From assembly GCA_037975125.1 (NCBI GenBank), contig CM075857.1, positions 68,465,899-68,529,898 of the forward strand: 64,000 nt of DNA, given 5' to 3'. Numbering within the stretch: the first letter of the stretch is position 1; each line of letters begins with the position of its first letter. The notes under the pieces were generated by a model that did not search any database, was not told where the DNA came from, and saw nothing but the letters and a program-made list of their open reading frames with translations. The position numbers were made by a program, and so were the translations under genes. This stretch comes from Latrodectus hesperus (Eukaryota; Arthropoda; Arachnida; Araneae; Theridiidae). Below are positions 11,528 to 24,151 of the stretch, one piece after another.

Positions 11528-13439
11528 CAATGCATTCTGTTTCGAAAACAATTACAATACTCAAGAGTTACACAGTAAATTAGTAATCTTATTTTGGACT
11601 GAAAATTTTTTGAAAGCGCCAGAGGCTAATTTGAATGCTCTCACATAAAATTAATCACTGAGAATTGGGAAAATGTAATCTTACTTTAAGTGAAAAAAAA
11701 TATTAAAAATTTTATAAATTAAGTAATATTTGTATAGGAATGTTTTAATTTTTTAAAATACATGTTTAAAATTTTATTAATCATTATTTGTTTGAACTCA
11801 GAACTCAGAAATAATGTCAGCGTTAAATCTCATTTATTTGATATTATTGATTAATCAATAATATTATTTTTAATTCATGCTTTTCACAGCCTATCATAGC
11901 ACAACAAAATTATATTTTTCCTTTTCTCTATTCTTAAAATAGTATTTAACTTTCTCAAATTTTTTAAAATCATTAGTATTGTTTTAATGCTTTCACATTA
12001 CAATATTCTTTAGATTAAAAGAAATTAATGTCTCTTTTTTCGGATTAAATTAATATTAAATCATTGCTTGTGTAATTATCAATTTAAAATTTGCTGAATT
12101 TTAGTCTGCATATTTTCAGTCTGTATTAATTTAATCTCTTACGCAATATTAATTCCTTTCTACATCAAACTAGTTTGAGTATAATGGCGTAATTTCTGCC
12201 AAAGAGAATCAGAAATAATCCCTTTTATTGTTCGTTCTGTTCAATGTCTTCTATACTTAACTTCCTTAAATAATTTGTGCTTGACCTTTTGAAGTAGTAG
12301 AGATGGTCAAAGGCTTATATTTAAGACTGGGATGTCGGATTTAGTACAAAATATATCTGATTGTATAATCCATTGGATTAAATTGGAGGCTTATATGGCG
12401 CCTATGTTTGATTTATGACTGAGATGAGAATGGTAATAAATTTTTGTTTCTTATGCTTAGTTAAAATAAAAAAGTGAAAAATACAAAGATGATTTCCAAG
12501 TCAAAATAATCATTTGTATTTTACAATATAATTAAGTAGATAAGAATGATGTTTTATATAAATACATGTTTTTGAATTATACAAAAAATGTTTTTTACCT
12601 ATGAATTAAAAAAGTAAATATATTATTAACAAAAATATTCTCTTAAAAGGAAGACTTCCATAGTTATTACAATATGCAAATACTTTTTAAAAGTAATTTT
12701 AAGTCATGCTTTTGGGATAAGCATTTTTGAAGAAGCTTCTTTATAAATATTTATCTCTTAAAATTAATATTTTTTCATAAAATTTGGTAATTCTGATGAT
12801 ATTAATCATCAAAAGAATACGAGATAACCTTTATAAATTTTGAAAAATATTCTGATTGAGCTTAAAATTCATTAATTTTATAAAGCTAATAAAAAATGTG
12901 TGATTTTTGAAATAAGTCTATACAAAATGAAATAGAAAATTATCTAATTTTCTAAGATATTTCAACGCTAGGATGATATTGAGAAAGGAACATAATCTGT
13001 CTTCAATTGTAGCGTATTTGTTTCAAATTGTTTTAATAGTTCATGTAATGATTCACATAACACACACAGTTCATGTGTTTCAATAGTAATAAATATTACA
13101 TAGATTTCTATTTTTTGGCTTTCAACAAATTTTCTCAGTTGCATAGATATCAGGACTGACATTTAAAATAAGCAAAACTGTGAAATTAATGAATTCTTTT
13201 AAAGGTTATGCAGGTAATTTGATTAAATGCATTTAACTACATTTTATATTCTCCCTTTTTAATATGAATTCTTTGATTTGCAGTATTGAAAAACTGTCTT
13301 GATTCAATTTTATCAGGCTTCTGATTTGGAAGCATTCTAATTCTTTCGATATGAATTCTTTGTTTAGATATATTGGAAAACTGTTTTCAGATTTGGCATA
13401 TATTTCACGTTATATTGAAAAAGTATAAGACAAATCATA

Positions 13440-13640
13440 AATTTTCATCGATAAACTGAGTACCAAGCATGCTTGGGAACTAAACACTGGGGGTTTTACA
13501 TTAAGCTGACCACCTAATTGGGACATATGCTTCACACCTCAATGCCTCTCGATTAAGAAAACAAAGATGGGCACTATAGGCCTTGGCCTGCATGGGCTGT
13601 CGTGCCATAAAGTTTACTTTATATTGTATGAAAGCATGCA
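13440..13640. other. Unclassified less AT-rich patch in intron d-e
   Basis: A block including GGACATATGCTTCACACCTC and GGCCTTGGCCTGCATGGGCT stands out from the AT-rich flanks. It has a 62-codon minus-strand frame with no recognisable motif. It could be an old repeat fragment; I cannot assign it. Confidence 0.3.
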
Positions 13641-13927
13641 ATAAAATATTACGGTAATATTTCAGAATGGTAATGAAGGAAACTGGCAAAAGAAAAAATA
13701 CTAAAATTTTTATAATTTAGTTATTGTTTCAAACCAAATACATAAATACTCAGCTGAAAAATTCTACAAAATGATAAAACGAGTGTAAGTTGATTATTAA
13801 CTGATGGTAATTTCTCATATTCTTACTATGATTATAATAAAATGCAGAAAGTAAGACAGATGGCATATTTAAAAAAGCATTATATAATTTGACATTTTGA
13901 GCTGTATTTAATAAAATATTTCCTTAC

Positions 13928-14056
13928 CACACCCCACCAGAGAGCGTCTGCAAAATTACTGAAGTGCTTGGAATTTGATTCCTTTTCAGCTAAGAATACA
14001 AGGAACGAAGAGAAAATGAGGCCGAGGAATCCAATGTACAATGTGGTGATGAGTTC
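13928..14056 (-). CDS. KCNQ: KCNQ exon d: S5 and pore helix
   Basis: This 129-nt exon is phase 0 at both ends and encodes 43 residues. S5 contains [18 protein letters not shown], which is identical to human Kv7.1 over this stretch as I recall it. The turret is short ([13 protein letters not shown]), followed by ADALWWGV, the pore helix before the filter. The acceptor is TTTTACAG and the donor GTAAGG. A long TA microsatellite lies about 310 nt upstream of the acceptor, inside the preceding intron. The plus-strand reading frame across this exon is a shadow. Confidence 0.98.
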
Positions 14057-14366
14057 CTGTAAAATTTCAAATAGTAAATTTATTCCATTTATCTCTAGTT
14101 TTGAAAATTCAAGAAATAATGAAAAATTAAAATTAATTTATGAACATTACCAAACTAAGAACAGTTACAAATGTAGAGTATTACTTCATCAAGAAATTAT
14201 TAATACTGAATTAAATTAGTCATTAAAGTGTAAAAATGATAAAAAATTTTATGTATTAAAATATGCACATTCTTGTTATTTTCTAACTAATAGTAAGTTT
14301 CCACAGTCACAAAATAAATTATCAAATTTACAATCAGATTATTATTATTTTTTCCAAAAAACCATT

Positions 14367-14531
<165 letters not shown>

Positions 14532-14544
14532 CTTTTTTCTTTTG

Positions 14545-14960
14545 AAGTATGGATGGCACTTAAAGCGACACCATACTTTCGATACCAAAGAGATACGATT
14601 ACGTCACATGAAAATGTTTTTATTTTTTCGATCGTATATTATCTTTTTGATGATCAGGTGTTCTGGTACTAAGCCTAACACGTGATTCTAGAATTGATGC
14701 CACCAATGGCGTGATAAGTGCTAGGTCGAACCCACTGGTACTTATCTCTTTTACTGAGGAATAATTAGAATTTATAGGTTAGATGCGTTCTTTTGGTCAA
14801 ATAAAGGAATTTGATTCTACAAATGAATCATGGACTTTATATGCAGTAAAGCTGGGACAGTTTCTCATCCCATGCGGAATCTAGAATCCTAATCAGAGTA
14901 AAGGGATTTCCCTGATCTTCATCGGCTCAAGTACATACGAGCTGTTAAGAAATTAACTTT
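14545..14960. other. Unclassified less AT-rich island
   Basis: Directly after the TA repeat comes more mixed sequence, for example GGCGTGATAAGTGCTAGGTC and GCTGGGACAGTTTCTCATCC. There is no open frame of useful length, no terminal repeats found and no tRNA-like box. It is probably an old repeat; the family is unknown. Confidence 0.3.
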
Positions 14961-16259
14961 TTCCCGAGACCTCAACTACAAAAACGTTAGATCTAAAAAC
15001 TAAACTAAACTCTATGATATTTGCCATGTAATTGTCAAACACGGATTTAATTTAGCATTCTAAAACAGAAATATTCATGAAAGCTCCCAACCCAAAGAAT
15101 GTGTGTGTGGATGAGTTACGTTCTTTTTTGGAACCAGTTAATTATTATGCCATATTTCTACGCAATATAACCATTCTTTGAATTCAATTATCTGAGCTTT
15201 ATAAGAGTTAACAAACATAGAAATGGCTATCCCAATAAAAAGAAAATTTTATAGATGTCAAGGAAACATAGATCTCATCCTTATTAATACATTTTGATCA
15301 TAAGAGAAGTTGCGTTGGTGCCCTTATGGACTAAGAGTTAGGTTATTTTATGAAATTAAAGATTGTGACCATCATAGTCTGTTTTATAATCACTGAAAAA
15401 GCTGAAAAGAAGTAGTCACGTTGAAAAAGAAACTCTTGGTTTTGTGCCCGGAGTAATCTGGTTCCAAAAATATCTGCTAAAATGAATAATCCCATTTGAC
15501 TAATCATGGACCTCTGGTGAACCTGCATTCTGAAGATAAGACTTATCCATCATTAGTTACAGTAAGAATTTTAAGCTGAGCTCTGACGGTTTCAGCTAAC
15601 ATTTATAAAAATCAAATATAGAAAGGTAATTTGCATGTTAATGTTGATACTTGCACCCGGTTGCCCTGAGTACCAATTATGCTGAGCAACCATTATAGTA
15701 GAATTTGTTTTATTGTTGAAATAGTTAAATGGCAGTCCAATGACAAGACACATGATTGCAAGTGAAAATGTTAGTGGCTTGGAACTAAACTGGCAAAATT
15801 CATATATTTCAAACAGTTAAAAAGATGGAAAAAACGTGCACAGAACTTGGTAAGTAAAGAGAAAAAGTATATCTTAAAAATTCTCAATTTTTTGTTTCTC
15901 CACAACCAGGGTATTTGTAATAAGTTAGCTCTAATCTTCCCAAGGCAAATCTGTTATTACGAGTAAGAAACAAAAGTAAAATAAAACTTGTTAACAAAAT
16001 GCTTAAGATTCACCTTCCAATAAGCCCCTTGACATATATTAAATCAGCCATGGAAATGCTTACATATAGACTATGTGTGTCCCGTGGAAGGGTGCATATT
16101 ACTAATAGAAGAGGATTTACAGTCAAAACAGGTTGGAATTCATTTGTCTCTATTACTTCTGCATATTCTACTATTACAGATTTTAGAAATTTATTTGCTC
16201 GCTTTGTTATGAATGATTTTGGTTAGTGACTAGTATTAGAATATTTTCCATCTTTTTTG

Positions 16260-16450
16260 CATATGAGGTTAGATTTCAGCTTCTCCAGTAATCTAAACAA
16301 AAGAAGGTACCAGTTTTGAGGAGACGCTTGAACCATCCAATGCTTTCCTTACAAGTTCGAAAACAGTGCCAACCTGGAAGTTCAACCTGGATTATCTGAA
16401 GTAAATCCAAAGACGTCATCTCGATACTCAAAAGGAACCTGAACTAAACC
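16260..16450. other. Unclassified less AT-rich island
   Basis: A patch around AGGAGACGCTTGAACCATCC and CAACCTGGAAGTTCAACCTG stands out from its flanks. I found no frame or motif that identifies it; possibly a decayed transposon fragment. Confidence 0.25.
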
Positions 16451-16826
16451 ATAAAGATTAATCTATAAGGTGATTCTGAAAGCTTTGATTAAATTTTGTT
16501 TCATTTAATGTAAACCGAGGGTGTTACTTTTGTGAGTGATATCTTTATTTTGGACTTATGATAAACAAATAAAAATATTTTTGCACCAAAAGTGCTGGTT
16601 TCTGCAGGATTATGGGGATTAGAAATCCTATTAATTTTTTAATTCATTATGCTAATAAAAGTGGCATAAGAATTCTACTTGCTATATTAAAAATATACTG
16701 TTTTATAATTTTATTGTTATGGGTGTTTCAACTCAAGTCTTGTAACGTTATTTTAAAGTTGCTAGAACTACATTTTTAAAATCATGCCCTAAAACTAAGA
16801 ATTGTTAAATTAATAACATTTCTTAC

Positions 16827-17002
16827 CTGTCTGTGAGCATAGACAACAGATCCTAGGAGCTTCCATGTACCTCCTCTCCTGTCCATGCGTACCATGCGCA
16901 GAATCTGAAAGAAACGCAGTCCTCGGAGTGCAGATGCTGCAAACACTTGCCCACTACTGCCCACGGAAAGTACGACAACTGACGCCACAATGACAATCAC
17001 AT
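16827..17002 (-). CDS. KCNQ: KCNQ exon c: S3, S4 voltage sensor, S4-S5 linker
   Basis: This 176-nt exon begins with AT, which completes the Asp codon of S3 (...[12 protein letters not shown]). S4 reads [20 protein letters not shown]: Arg at sensor positions 1, 2, 4, 5 and 6, with the KCNQ-typical Gln at position 3. The S4-S5 linker [16 protein letters not shown] is the family's conserved coupling segment. Arg at position 5 resembles Kv7.2-5 rather than Kv7.1, which has His there. The acceptor is TTTTACAG and the donor is GTAAGA, in phase 0. The codon at the high-coordinate end is GTG (Val) inside the protein, not a start. Confidence 0.98.
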
Positions 17003-18537
17003 CTGTAAAATTGCCTTTCTATTTTTACAAATCTCAATGTTAATTAATAATGAAAAACATAAATATTTAAAAATTTTTCAATTATTCTTCAACACCATGT
17101 TACTTTTTTGAAAATCATTGATATGCACATCGACACTTACACTCACAAACGTTTGATATTTTTTAAGAACATATTTTAATGTGTTATATACTCACTATAA
17201 TACAATTATGTTTAATGTTAAATCATCATCTTAATCACTTAAATATTGAATAACACTGTTGACATTTATTTACACATATTTTTTGGCGTAGATTTTGTAT
17301 GCATCAGATATCCATAGTATGTTCTGTATCTTGCAATTTGATAAAAATTAATGATGATTTAAAATATTTGCAATGAGAAAGTGTATGTTTATTGTAACTA
17401 CTATGATGCACACTAAAATTTATCACCTACTTTTAACTTTTACAAATAATCGTATAACATCATAAATAAACATACACATTTTGGAATTAGACATGTAATG
17501 ATTTTTTAGAGACAGTGAGCAAAATTAAATGTAAAAATGCAAATATATTTTAAATAAATTTATAATTGTATATATGAAGGCAATAATGTAATGTTCAAAA
17601 ATTTCTGCAATTGATTTAGGAAAAAATCTGTAAGTTCTGTAATTAATGATGCATATATATCTTAATAGCATGTAATGCCCTTCTAAATCTATCAAATTCG
17701 AGGAATAAAATTTTATTCATAAGTGCAATGAATTTAAAAGAAACATACGTAATGTCCAACTGCTTAAAAGAAAAAACTTTATGTAAAAGTTTTCGTAAGA
17801 AACATTTTATTTGCAGCTGGTGATGAATTATGTATTCAATCCTTTTCCTTATACTTCTATGTATTAATGGTGATGAATTATATTCCGATGCTTTTTGTGT
17901 GATAAATGAGCCATACACTCTGCCAATTACTTTCTGTTACAAATAGAGGGAATGTATTTATAAAGAAAATTGCATCAATGGTTAAGCTTTATAGTAAATA
18001 CGACGCAATCTCTTATGAATAGGAAATGTAAAACTTCCATTTTATTTGAGAATGATTGATTGAATAAGATATTTAAGTAAAATATAATTATACGTGAAAA
18101 ATTTTATAAAAATGTCTGATATTGTTTGAAAGAAATATTTAATGAATAGAAGCCCTTAGCAATAGTTATAAACATTATTTTAAGAAATAATAATAGATTT
18201 TCTATTAAAACTTTATTTCTTCACAGCCGATAGGTGTTAATGCACTTACAGATATAACAGCTTAAAAAAGTATTCAGAAATTCCACTTGAATATAAAGAA
18301 ATCATACTTTTAAATGAAAATTTGTATCAATATAAAATGAAAATATGAAAAACTAGCTCATAATATGCTTAGTAAGGTAATTTATAATATAATTCTAACT
18401 TCATCGGAGCAAATTCTGACAAAGTTAGAATTAAATTACAAATATCTTACTGATGCATTACAATGTTCTATTACAAATGAAAGAAAAATAATGAAGGAAA
18501 CTTTAATATTATTTTAGTCTATCAGGGTAATTTTGGA

Positions 18538-18714
18538 ATGTATGTATGTACGTACGTAACGTACATACATACATACATGCATGCATGCATGCATACATAC
18601 ATACATACGTGAAAAATTTTATAATATATATGCATATATTATATTTTATAATATATATGCATATTTTATATTTTATAATATATATGCATATATTATATTT
18701 TATAATATATATGC

Positions 18715-18751
<37 letters not shown>

Positions 18752-18785
18752 TATACATATACATACATACACACACATACACACA

Positions 18786-18832
<47 letters not shown>

Positions 18833-18860
18833 ACACATACACACACACACACACACATAC

Positions 18861-18893
<33 letters not shown>

Positions 18894-18902
18894 CATACAT
18901 AC

Positions 18903-18952
<50 letters not shown>
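18538..18952. repeat. Composite microsatellite with an internal 27-bp tandem array
   Basis: In order: GTAC/ATAC/ATGC tetranucleotides (18538-18610), a 27-bp tandem array (18616-18727), TA repeats, a CA-rich block with CATA interruptions (about 18760-18870), ACAT tetranucleotides, and a final TA run to 18952. All reading frames across it (IYIYI, THTHTH, VCVCVC) are products of the repeat. Confidence 0.95.
18616..18727. repeat. Four-copy 27-bp tandem repeat
   Basis: TGCATAT recurs at 18631, 18658, 18685 and 18712, exactly 27 nt apart, within ATTTTATAATATATATGCAT units. The units are nearly identical, so the array is young, and each is nearly self-complementary around ATATGCATAT. Confidence 0.9.
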
Positions 18953-18957
<5 letters not shown>

Positions 18958-20799
18958 TTATTGCTTTGATAAAATAAAAAAATGTTGATATTTTATAAAA
19001 TTACAGTAAAATATTAAGTCAGTATTTCCTACCTTTTTGAATAGAAAACATTATAAGCTCAGACAGAATAACAAGAATTAAATAATCATTGGTTTTATAA
19101 ATTAGATACTTAACTAAAAAATTTGAAATTATCTAATTTTAGAGCTGAATTGTTCATTCGAATGTTTTCCTTAAGGTTTTATAATAATGTGAAAGTTTCT
19201 CAATAACAAAAAATGTATAAATATCATTAGATGGATAAAAATAAATCAGAATAAAAATAGAGCTTTTTACGTTCTTAGAAGGTCTTTTATCTATACAGAT
19301 AATTAAATTTACCTTATTTAAGTTTCATTCACAAAAATATACAAAAACTTTCATGAAATCAAATATTTGAAAAATAGCGAAAATTTATTATAAAATATTA
19401 CTTTAAATATTTTTTTAAGCAAACAGAAATATAATATTTAACAAGAAATATAAAATAAATTAGATTAATAATAAAATAGCACATTATTTAAATGGCTTTT
19501 GATCTGTAAAAAATTAATATAAAAACTTAAATATTGTCTTAGAAATAATGGTCATATTTAAATGTAATTGCTTTCATATAAGTTTGGGCATAAATATATA
19601 CATTCATATTATCAGAACAACTTCATTTTAAAAGAAATATATACTTGCTGCTATTAATCATTTATCTTAGTATTTTTAAAATATGGTCTTATTAATGTAT
19701 TCTTAATAAGCATGAAGAAAAAAATCAAAAAATTCAAAAGATCAGTATGTAATTTAAATGAGAAAGTGAAATACAAATTTGTGAACTTTTGTCGAACATA
19801 TTTAAGTAAAGTCAGGAAATAAATTGGAAATTTATTTCGTTCTAGTCTGATAACGGATATAGGTACAGAATTTCAGTTTCCTGCGTGAATGATGACGAAG
19901 ATGGAATACACAATTTCTATCAAAACAAATAAGTTCTGCTTTAACTTATAAAAAATTTTCACAACCTGATACGTGAATTGTGATTGAAATGCTTTGCAAT
20001 AGGACTGCATCGAAGTTCACAATTAATATATTTAGGATATTCACTCACTTTTCAATATCTATTAATTCCAAAGAACATTCTGTACAAGACAATTTAAAAA
20101 TTAGAAGTATTTCCAAAATAATGTATTTTTTGAAATTCAGAATCTTTTAAAAGATTTAATTTTAATAAATTTGAAACTTTACTTGTGTTTAAACATAGAA
20201 TGTTGAAACTAGATTGCATTCAAAATACAATTATTTTAGCTACAAAAAAGCATAATCAAAACTTGACGATTATAGAAAATTTGTATATTTCATATAGTGC
20301 CTTTCAAACCAGATCTTTTATATTCCTAATAAATATAATGTACATTAAATAAATCGCCAGTAATTAGTAGTTAGTATGATAATCACATTTCATTCGAAAT
20401 TATCAAATATAATACCACGCAACAATGAAAAGAAATTCAATAAAGGAAAAATTTAAAGAATACTGAAATTTTATAAGTACTGCAGAAAATATTCTATACA
20501 ATATCTCAGGTTGTAAAATTTTTTTGAGATTTTCATAAAATTTAATTTTTCCTTTTTTTTAATCCTTATCCTTACTTCCTTACTTCGAATGAAATTGGCA
20601 TAGGTTATACTTCGTTAGAATGTTAGTATAAGTGAGGTTTAAGGTTGCATATCATGATGTAGTATAGAATGGAGAAAGCAAGATACTTCATTTGAGAAAA
20701 AGAGCTCATGGTTGATACTCATTTAGCAGGATGCTTGATTTAGCAGGAGAACAAATTTCACTGTTATGTCAAAAATACTGTATACAATTTAGTTTATAC

Positions 20800-21560
20800 T
20801 GCTGAAGACGTTGAATTTAGTGAGATGATATAGGACATGTTTCGCTGTCAGGGAAGGGGTGCACAGGTGCTCTTGGAGGGTAAGCAAACAGGTATGAAGT
20901 ACCTAGATGCATTGACAGATCAAATGCCCCCCTGTAATGTATAATTTTCTCTCTGATGGAAACGTATACATCATGGCTGGTATTGCAACTATATCTCGAT
21001 CCAAAAGTGTTCAAAACCAGTTTGCAAAGTACCAGTCTGACTTCCAGCCTTTTTGGCCTCTACAGAATTCATATCTTAACACCATATAAGTATATAGCTT
21101 ATCTTGAAAATATTTATGCGATAAATCTCCATTTTCATCTAATTTACGAGATATGAAGATCTGTGTGGCCAATGTAAGATATTCTCTGTGCATAAGCAGA
21201 TTCCAGAAACAAGCAGACTAGACGCTTAACAGAATAAGAGCGGTAATTCATGAATAAAACGTGCTAATAATATCTTTAGTTTCTAGTTTATTGACCTGTG
21301 TGCTTATTGAATATGTCACTGAGTATTAGATTTTTCCTCACTAGGAGGTGACACATTTTTTCTCACTGGGTTGCTGAAGCTCTGTAGGTTGGGGATATGT
21401 CCACATTACATGACGTCTAATGTCCTTCCACTGGTGGATGCTCAGAGGGTGCAGTTCAGGCGTGACCATGTCACCAAACTGGTTCAAAATTAAGAGGCTC
21501 TTGAAGATGGATGAGTACTCTAAATCCGTAAACTTTGAGGTACAGTCTGGGGCTCACCGC
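20800..21560. other. Unclassified island, possible decayed mobile element
   Basis: About 760 nt with clearly lower A+T than the flanks and many stops in all frames. The longest minus-strand piece (21011-21193) reads MHREYLTLATQIFISRKLDE and continues to a WKSDWYFANWF end; the next piece carries MNTFGSRYSCNTSHDVYV in another frame. I recognise no domain. No terminal inverted repeats or poly-A were found. An old transposon or pseudogene is possible but unproven. Confidence 0.3.
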
Positions 21561-22460
21561 ACCTATCACATATACACGATATATCTAATTTGAAAAATTA
21601 ACTATGTTCTAAACATTCATAAGTACATGATTCTATTTAATGTATATAAATTAGCAAAAGAGCATATTTGGGATTAATGTGTTATTGTGTCTTAAATTTA
21701 AGACTATTAGTAAGAAATTAATATTTGGCTTACTTTTTGTTACAAAATTTAATTACATGTCCAATAATCATGAGTCATTGAACATTTAGATTATTTAGGT
21801 TTTCGATACATCAATATTTAAATTTCGATGTGTTCGATCCTTTCCCTTGCCTCTTATTTTGTTTTGATCAATGACATCATTGTAAAAATGTTTAAAAAAA
21901 TTGTATGTCAAGAAGCAAAAAGGGTTTGTGAAAGCAAAATGTTCATCAATTATTCAAAAACCAAATTCTAACAGAAAGCACATTTAGTTCAGTTAATTAA
22001 CCTTGCATCACTGTTCTTTCGAGTTTTACTAGATGTACACACTCGATGTTTTTTTTATTATTTTTTTTAAATTTTTTATTAATTAAACTGCAAAATTGGA
22101 ATTTTTTCGTTCTTAAAATTATATTCATTGCATCTTTTATTTCAATACATCTTGTATTTTCTTGTAATACAAAGATTCCTCGTTTTTATAACTTTAAACA
22201 AAACCCCGCTTTTGTTTCCCATTAAGAAATTTTTTTAAATTTATATTTTGTCTTTCCTTTTATTTTAAACAACTATGACAAATATTACAAATTCTGTACT
22301 ACACAGTTTTTAATTTAGTTATTTCGATTTATAATTTTTAATCTAAGACATAAAAACATACGTATTTAACATTTAGTTGAAAATCAAAATTAGCAATTAT
22401 GATCTTTCAAATGTTGCAGATTCTGTTAGAATTATTTAATACTAAGTATTTTTTTCCAAC

Positions 22461-22757
22461 GGTGGGCACTTGGGTGACGAACTCTATGCCACAACAAGGT
22501 CGGAAACTGCTACTCATTTGTCGTTACCCAGCGGGCACCTGTAAAGCAAGTCACGGAGGAATGAAGCGTTGCCCTCGCCATACCACCTTAAACTCGTTTA
22601 TAGGGTGGTTCCACATTCATACATCATCACAGAAGGTAGGACAGAGAAACACAGAGAGAACATAGGAAGAAAGTAACATCCATGCCCGAACCGGGATTCA
22701 AACCCAAAACCCACGGCTCAGGAGTCAGGAACGCTAACCACCCAACCATCGGTCGGC
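22461..22757 (-). repeat. tRNA-derived SINE, family B, copy 1
   Basis: On the minus strand, a tRNA-like head begins GCCGACCGATGGTTGGGTGG. A B box (GGGTTTGAATCCCGGTTC) follows, then GGCATGGATGTTACTTTC and a body of about 210 nt. The head layout and the GGCATGGATGTT module match the family B copy at 36471-36698, though the bodies have diverged. The 88-codon plus-strand frame across it is not a gene. Confidence 0.75.
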
Positions 22758-23690
22758 TATACTAACAGTATAAATTGCTTCAATTTGAGTGTTAATATAA
22801 TTTGAGATGAAAAATATTTCTTTATATTGAAATTTAGAGTTTAAATGGATTTAAAAGGTAGGGATATTTACAGCTATTTGTTAATGGCAGAAAAGTTTCT
22901 AATGCTAATTATATCAGTTTCTAAAAAGATAATAGTTAATGAAGAGAGAATAATAAGTAAGATAACATATATAAGGCAGCTGCATATGTTGAGCTCTTAA
23001 ATCCGGAAATACATTATAAAAAATTTAGTTTACTATTCATTTTAGTATCCTCTCTTAAATTTCACGAGATAACAAAGCTTATGTAAAGGAAAATTAATAT
23101 TTTATTGTTATTAAAATCTAATAAATGTAATGTAATATTATGACGTAATGTGATATAGTATAAAACATTATATCATTATATTACATTACTTTAAAATTAA
23201 TATTATTATTCTTTCTATTTGCTGAGTGATGTGTCGGTTTTGATGGGAAATTAAGGATTTTGATTTTCTAATGGTTAAGAGATTTATTCAGGATTAATAC
23301 AGTTACTGAATACATAATCAGTTAACTAATTAGACTGAATATAGATGTAGTTTGACAGTGTGTCAAAACTTATTTAATGAGTACATTTAATTCTACATTG
23401 ATTCAAATATATACTCATTTAACTGTATACAGATTTATATCCAGCATTATATTCTGAAATACCATTCTGCAAAACATGGTTCTCAAAGATTTAAGCCAGA
23501 CATAAGTTGCTAATAAAGTTGATAAAATTTTAAATCTTGTAAATAATTAACATTCAAGCACCAAAATTCAGAAAATGTTATTGGAAAGCACATTTAATCT
23601 CACTCAAGTAATATTTATAAAAAACACGCATTCAAATATTTACCTAGTTTTGATCTACCATTTCAGAAATTAGAAATTTGCAAGTTATTT

Positions 23691-23866
23691 TGGTTTGGTT
23701 TGTCGCTTAATGGTCATTACTTTTGCACACTAGGTTTAAGTAGATCTGTATCTACTGTTCACTGGATTCGGAACCACTACAAACATTCCTTGATCAAGCT
23801 GAGACATGAACTTATAAATTGTTGAACTGAAGCTCAGAGTGCTAATAGCTCGGCTATCAGGTCGAC
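23691..23866 (-). repeat. tRNA-derived SINE, family A, diverged copy 2
   Basis: The body matches family A: TTGGTTTGTCGCTTAATGGTCATT at one end and ACTGGATTCGGAACCACTACAAACAT in the middle (plus strand). The tRNA-like head is worn: the B box is no longer clear and the A-box side survives as GAGTGCTAATAGCTCGGCTATC. It is the oldest looking of the three family A copies. Confidence 0.65.
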
Positions 23867-24049
23867 AGAAGGTTGACAGAAAAATGATATTAAACTGAAC
23901 TACAAACGTTTATCTGACCTCGAAAAAGTTCATATCATAACAGAAAAAGCTGGATGCTTCATTTGAAGATTAAGTTAGTATGTTATACTTAGATTATTTT
24001 GGTCCTTAGAGTATTTATTTATATGGAGAGCAGAGAAGACACAATCCAT

Positions 24050-24151
24050 CTTAATCCGTGCCTATTATCGAAGTATATTCGTCCGCAAATATTAATAATA
24101 TTTTATTAATATTTGCGGACAGTTCTACTTCGATAATAGGCATGGATTAAG
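24050..24151. repeat. 102-nt hairpin with 47-nt arms
   Basis: The left arm (24050-24096) and right arm (24105-24151) are complementary over about 47 nt with about five mismatches. The inner 16 nt pair perfectly (GTCCGCAAATATTAAT with ATTAATATTTGCGGAC) around an 8-nt loop. The outer part is CTTAATCCGTGCCTATTATC paired with its complement. It could be a small foldback element or an RNA hairpin if transcribed. Confidence 0.85.

Larger units (their letters stand above)
4687..13927. other. KCNQ intron d-e, 9.2 kb
   Basis: AT-rich intron. It contains a 70-bp tandem duplication (7939-8078), a tRNA-derived SINE (9534-9717), a Tigger/pogo remnant (10720-11527) and an unclassified less AT-rich patch (about 13440-13640). 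No host reading frame or RNA gene is supported elsewhere in it. Confidence 0.7.

Noticed and set aside
13968..14219. 83-codon plus-strand frame
   Set aside because: It overlaps KCNQ exon d on the opposite strand and shows no protein-like pattern.
18509..18988. 123-135 codon frames of repeated Thr-His, Ile-Tyr or Val-Cys
   Set aside because: Products of the composite microsatellite; both strands are open for the same reason.
22399..22665. 88-codon plus-strand frame
   Set aside because: It lies inside a family B SINE and reads through it in antisense.
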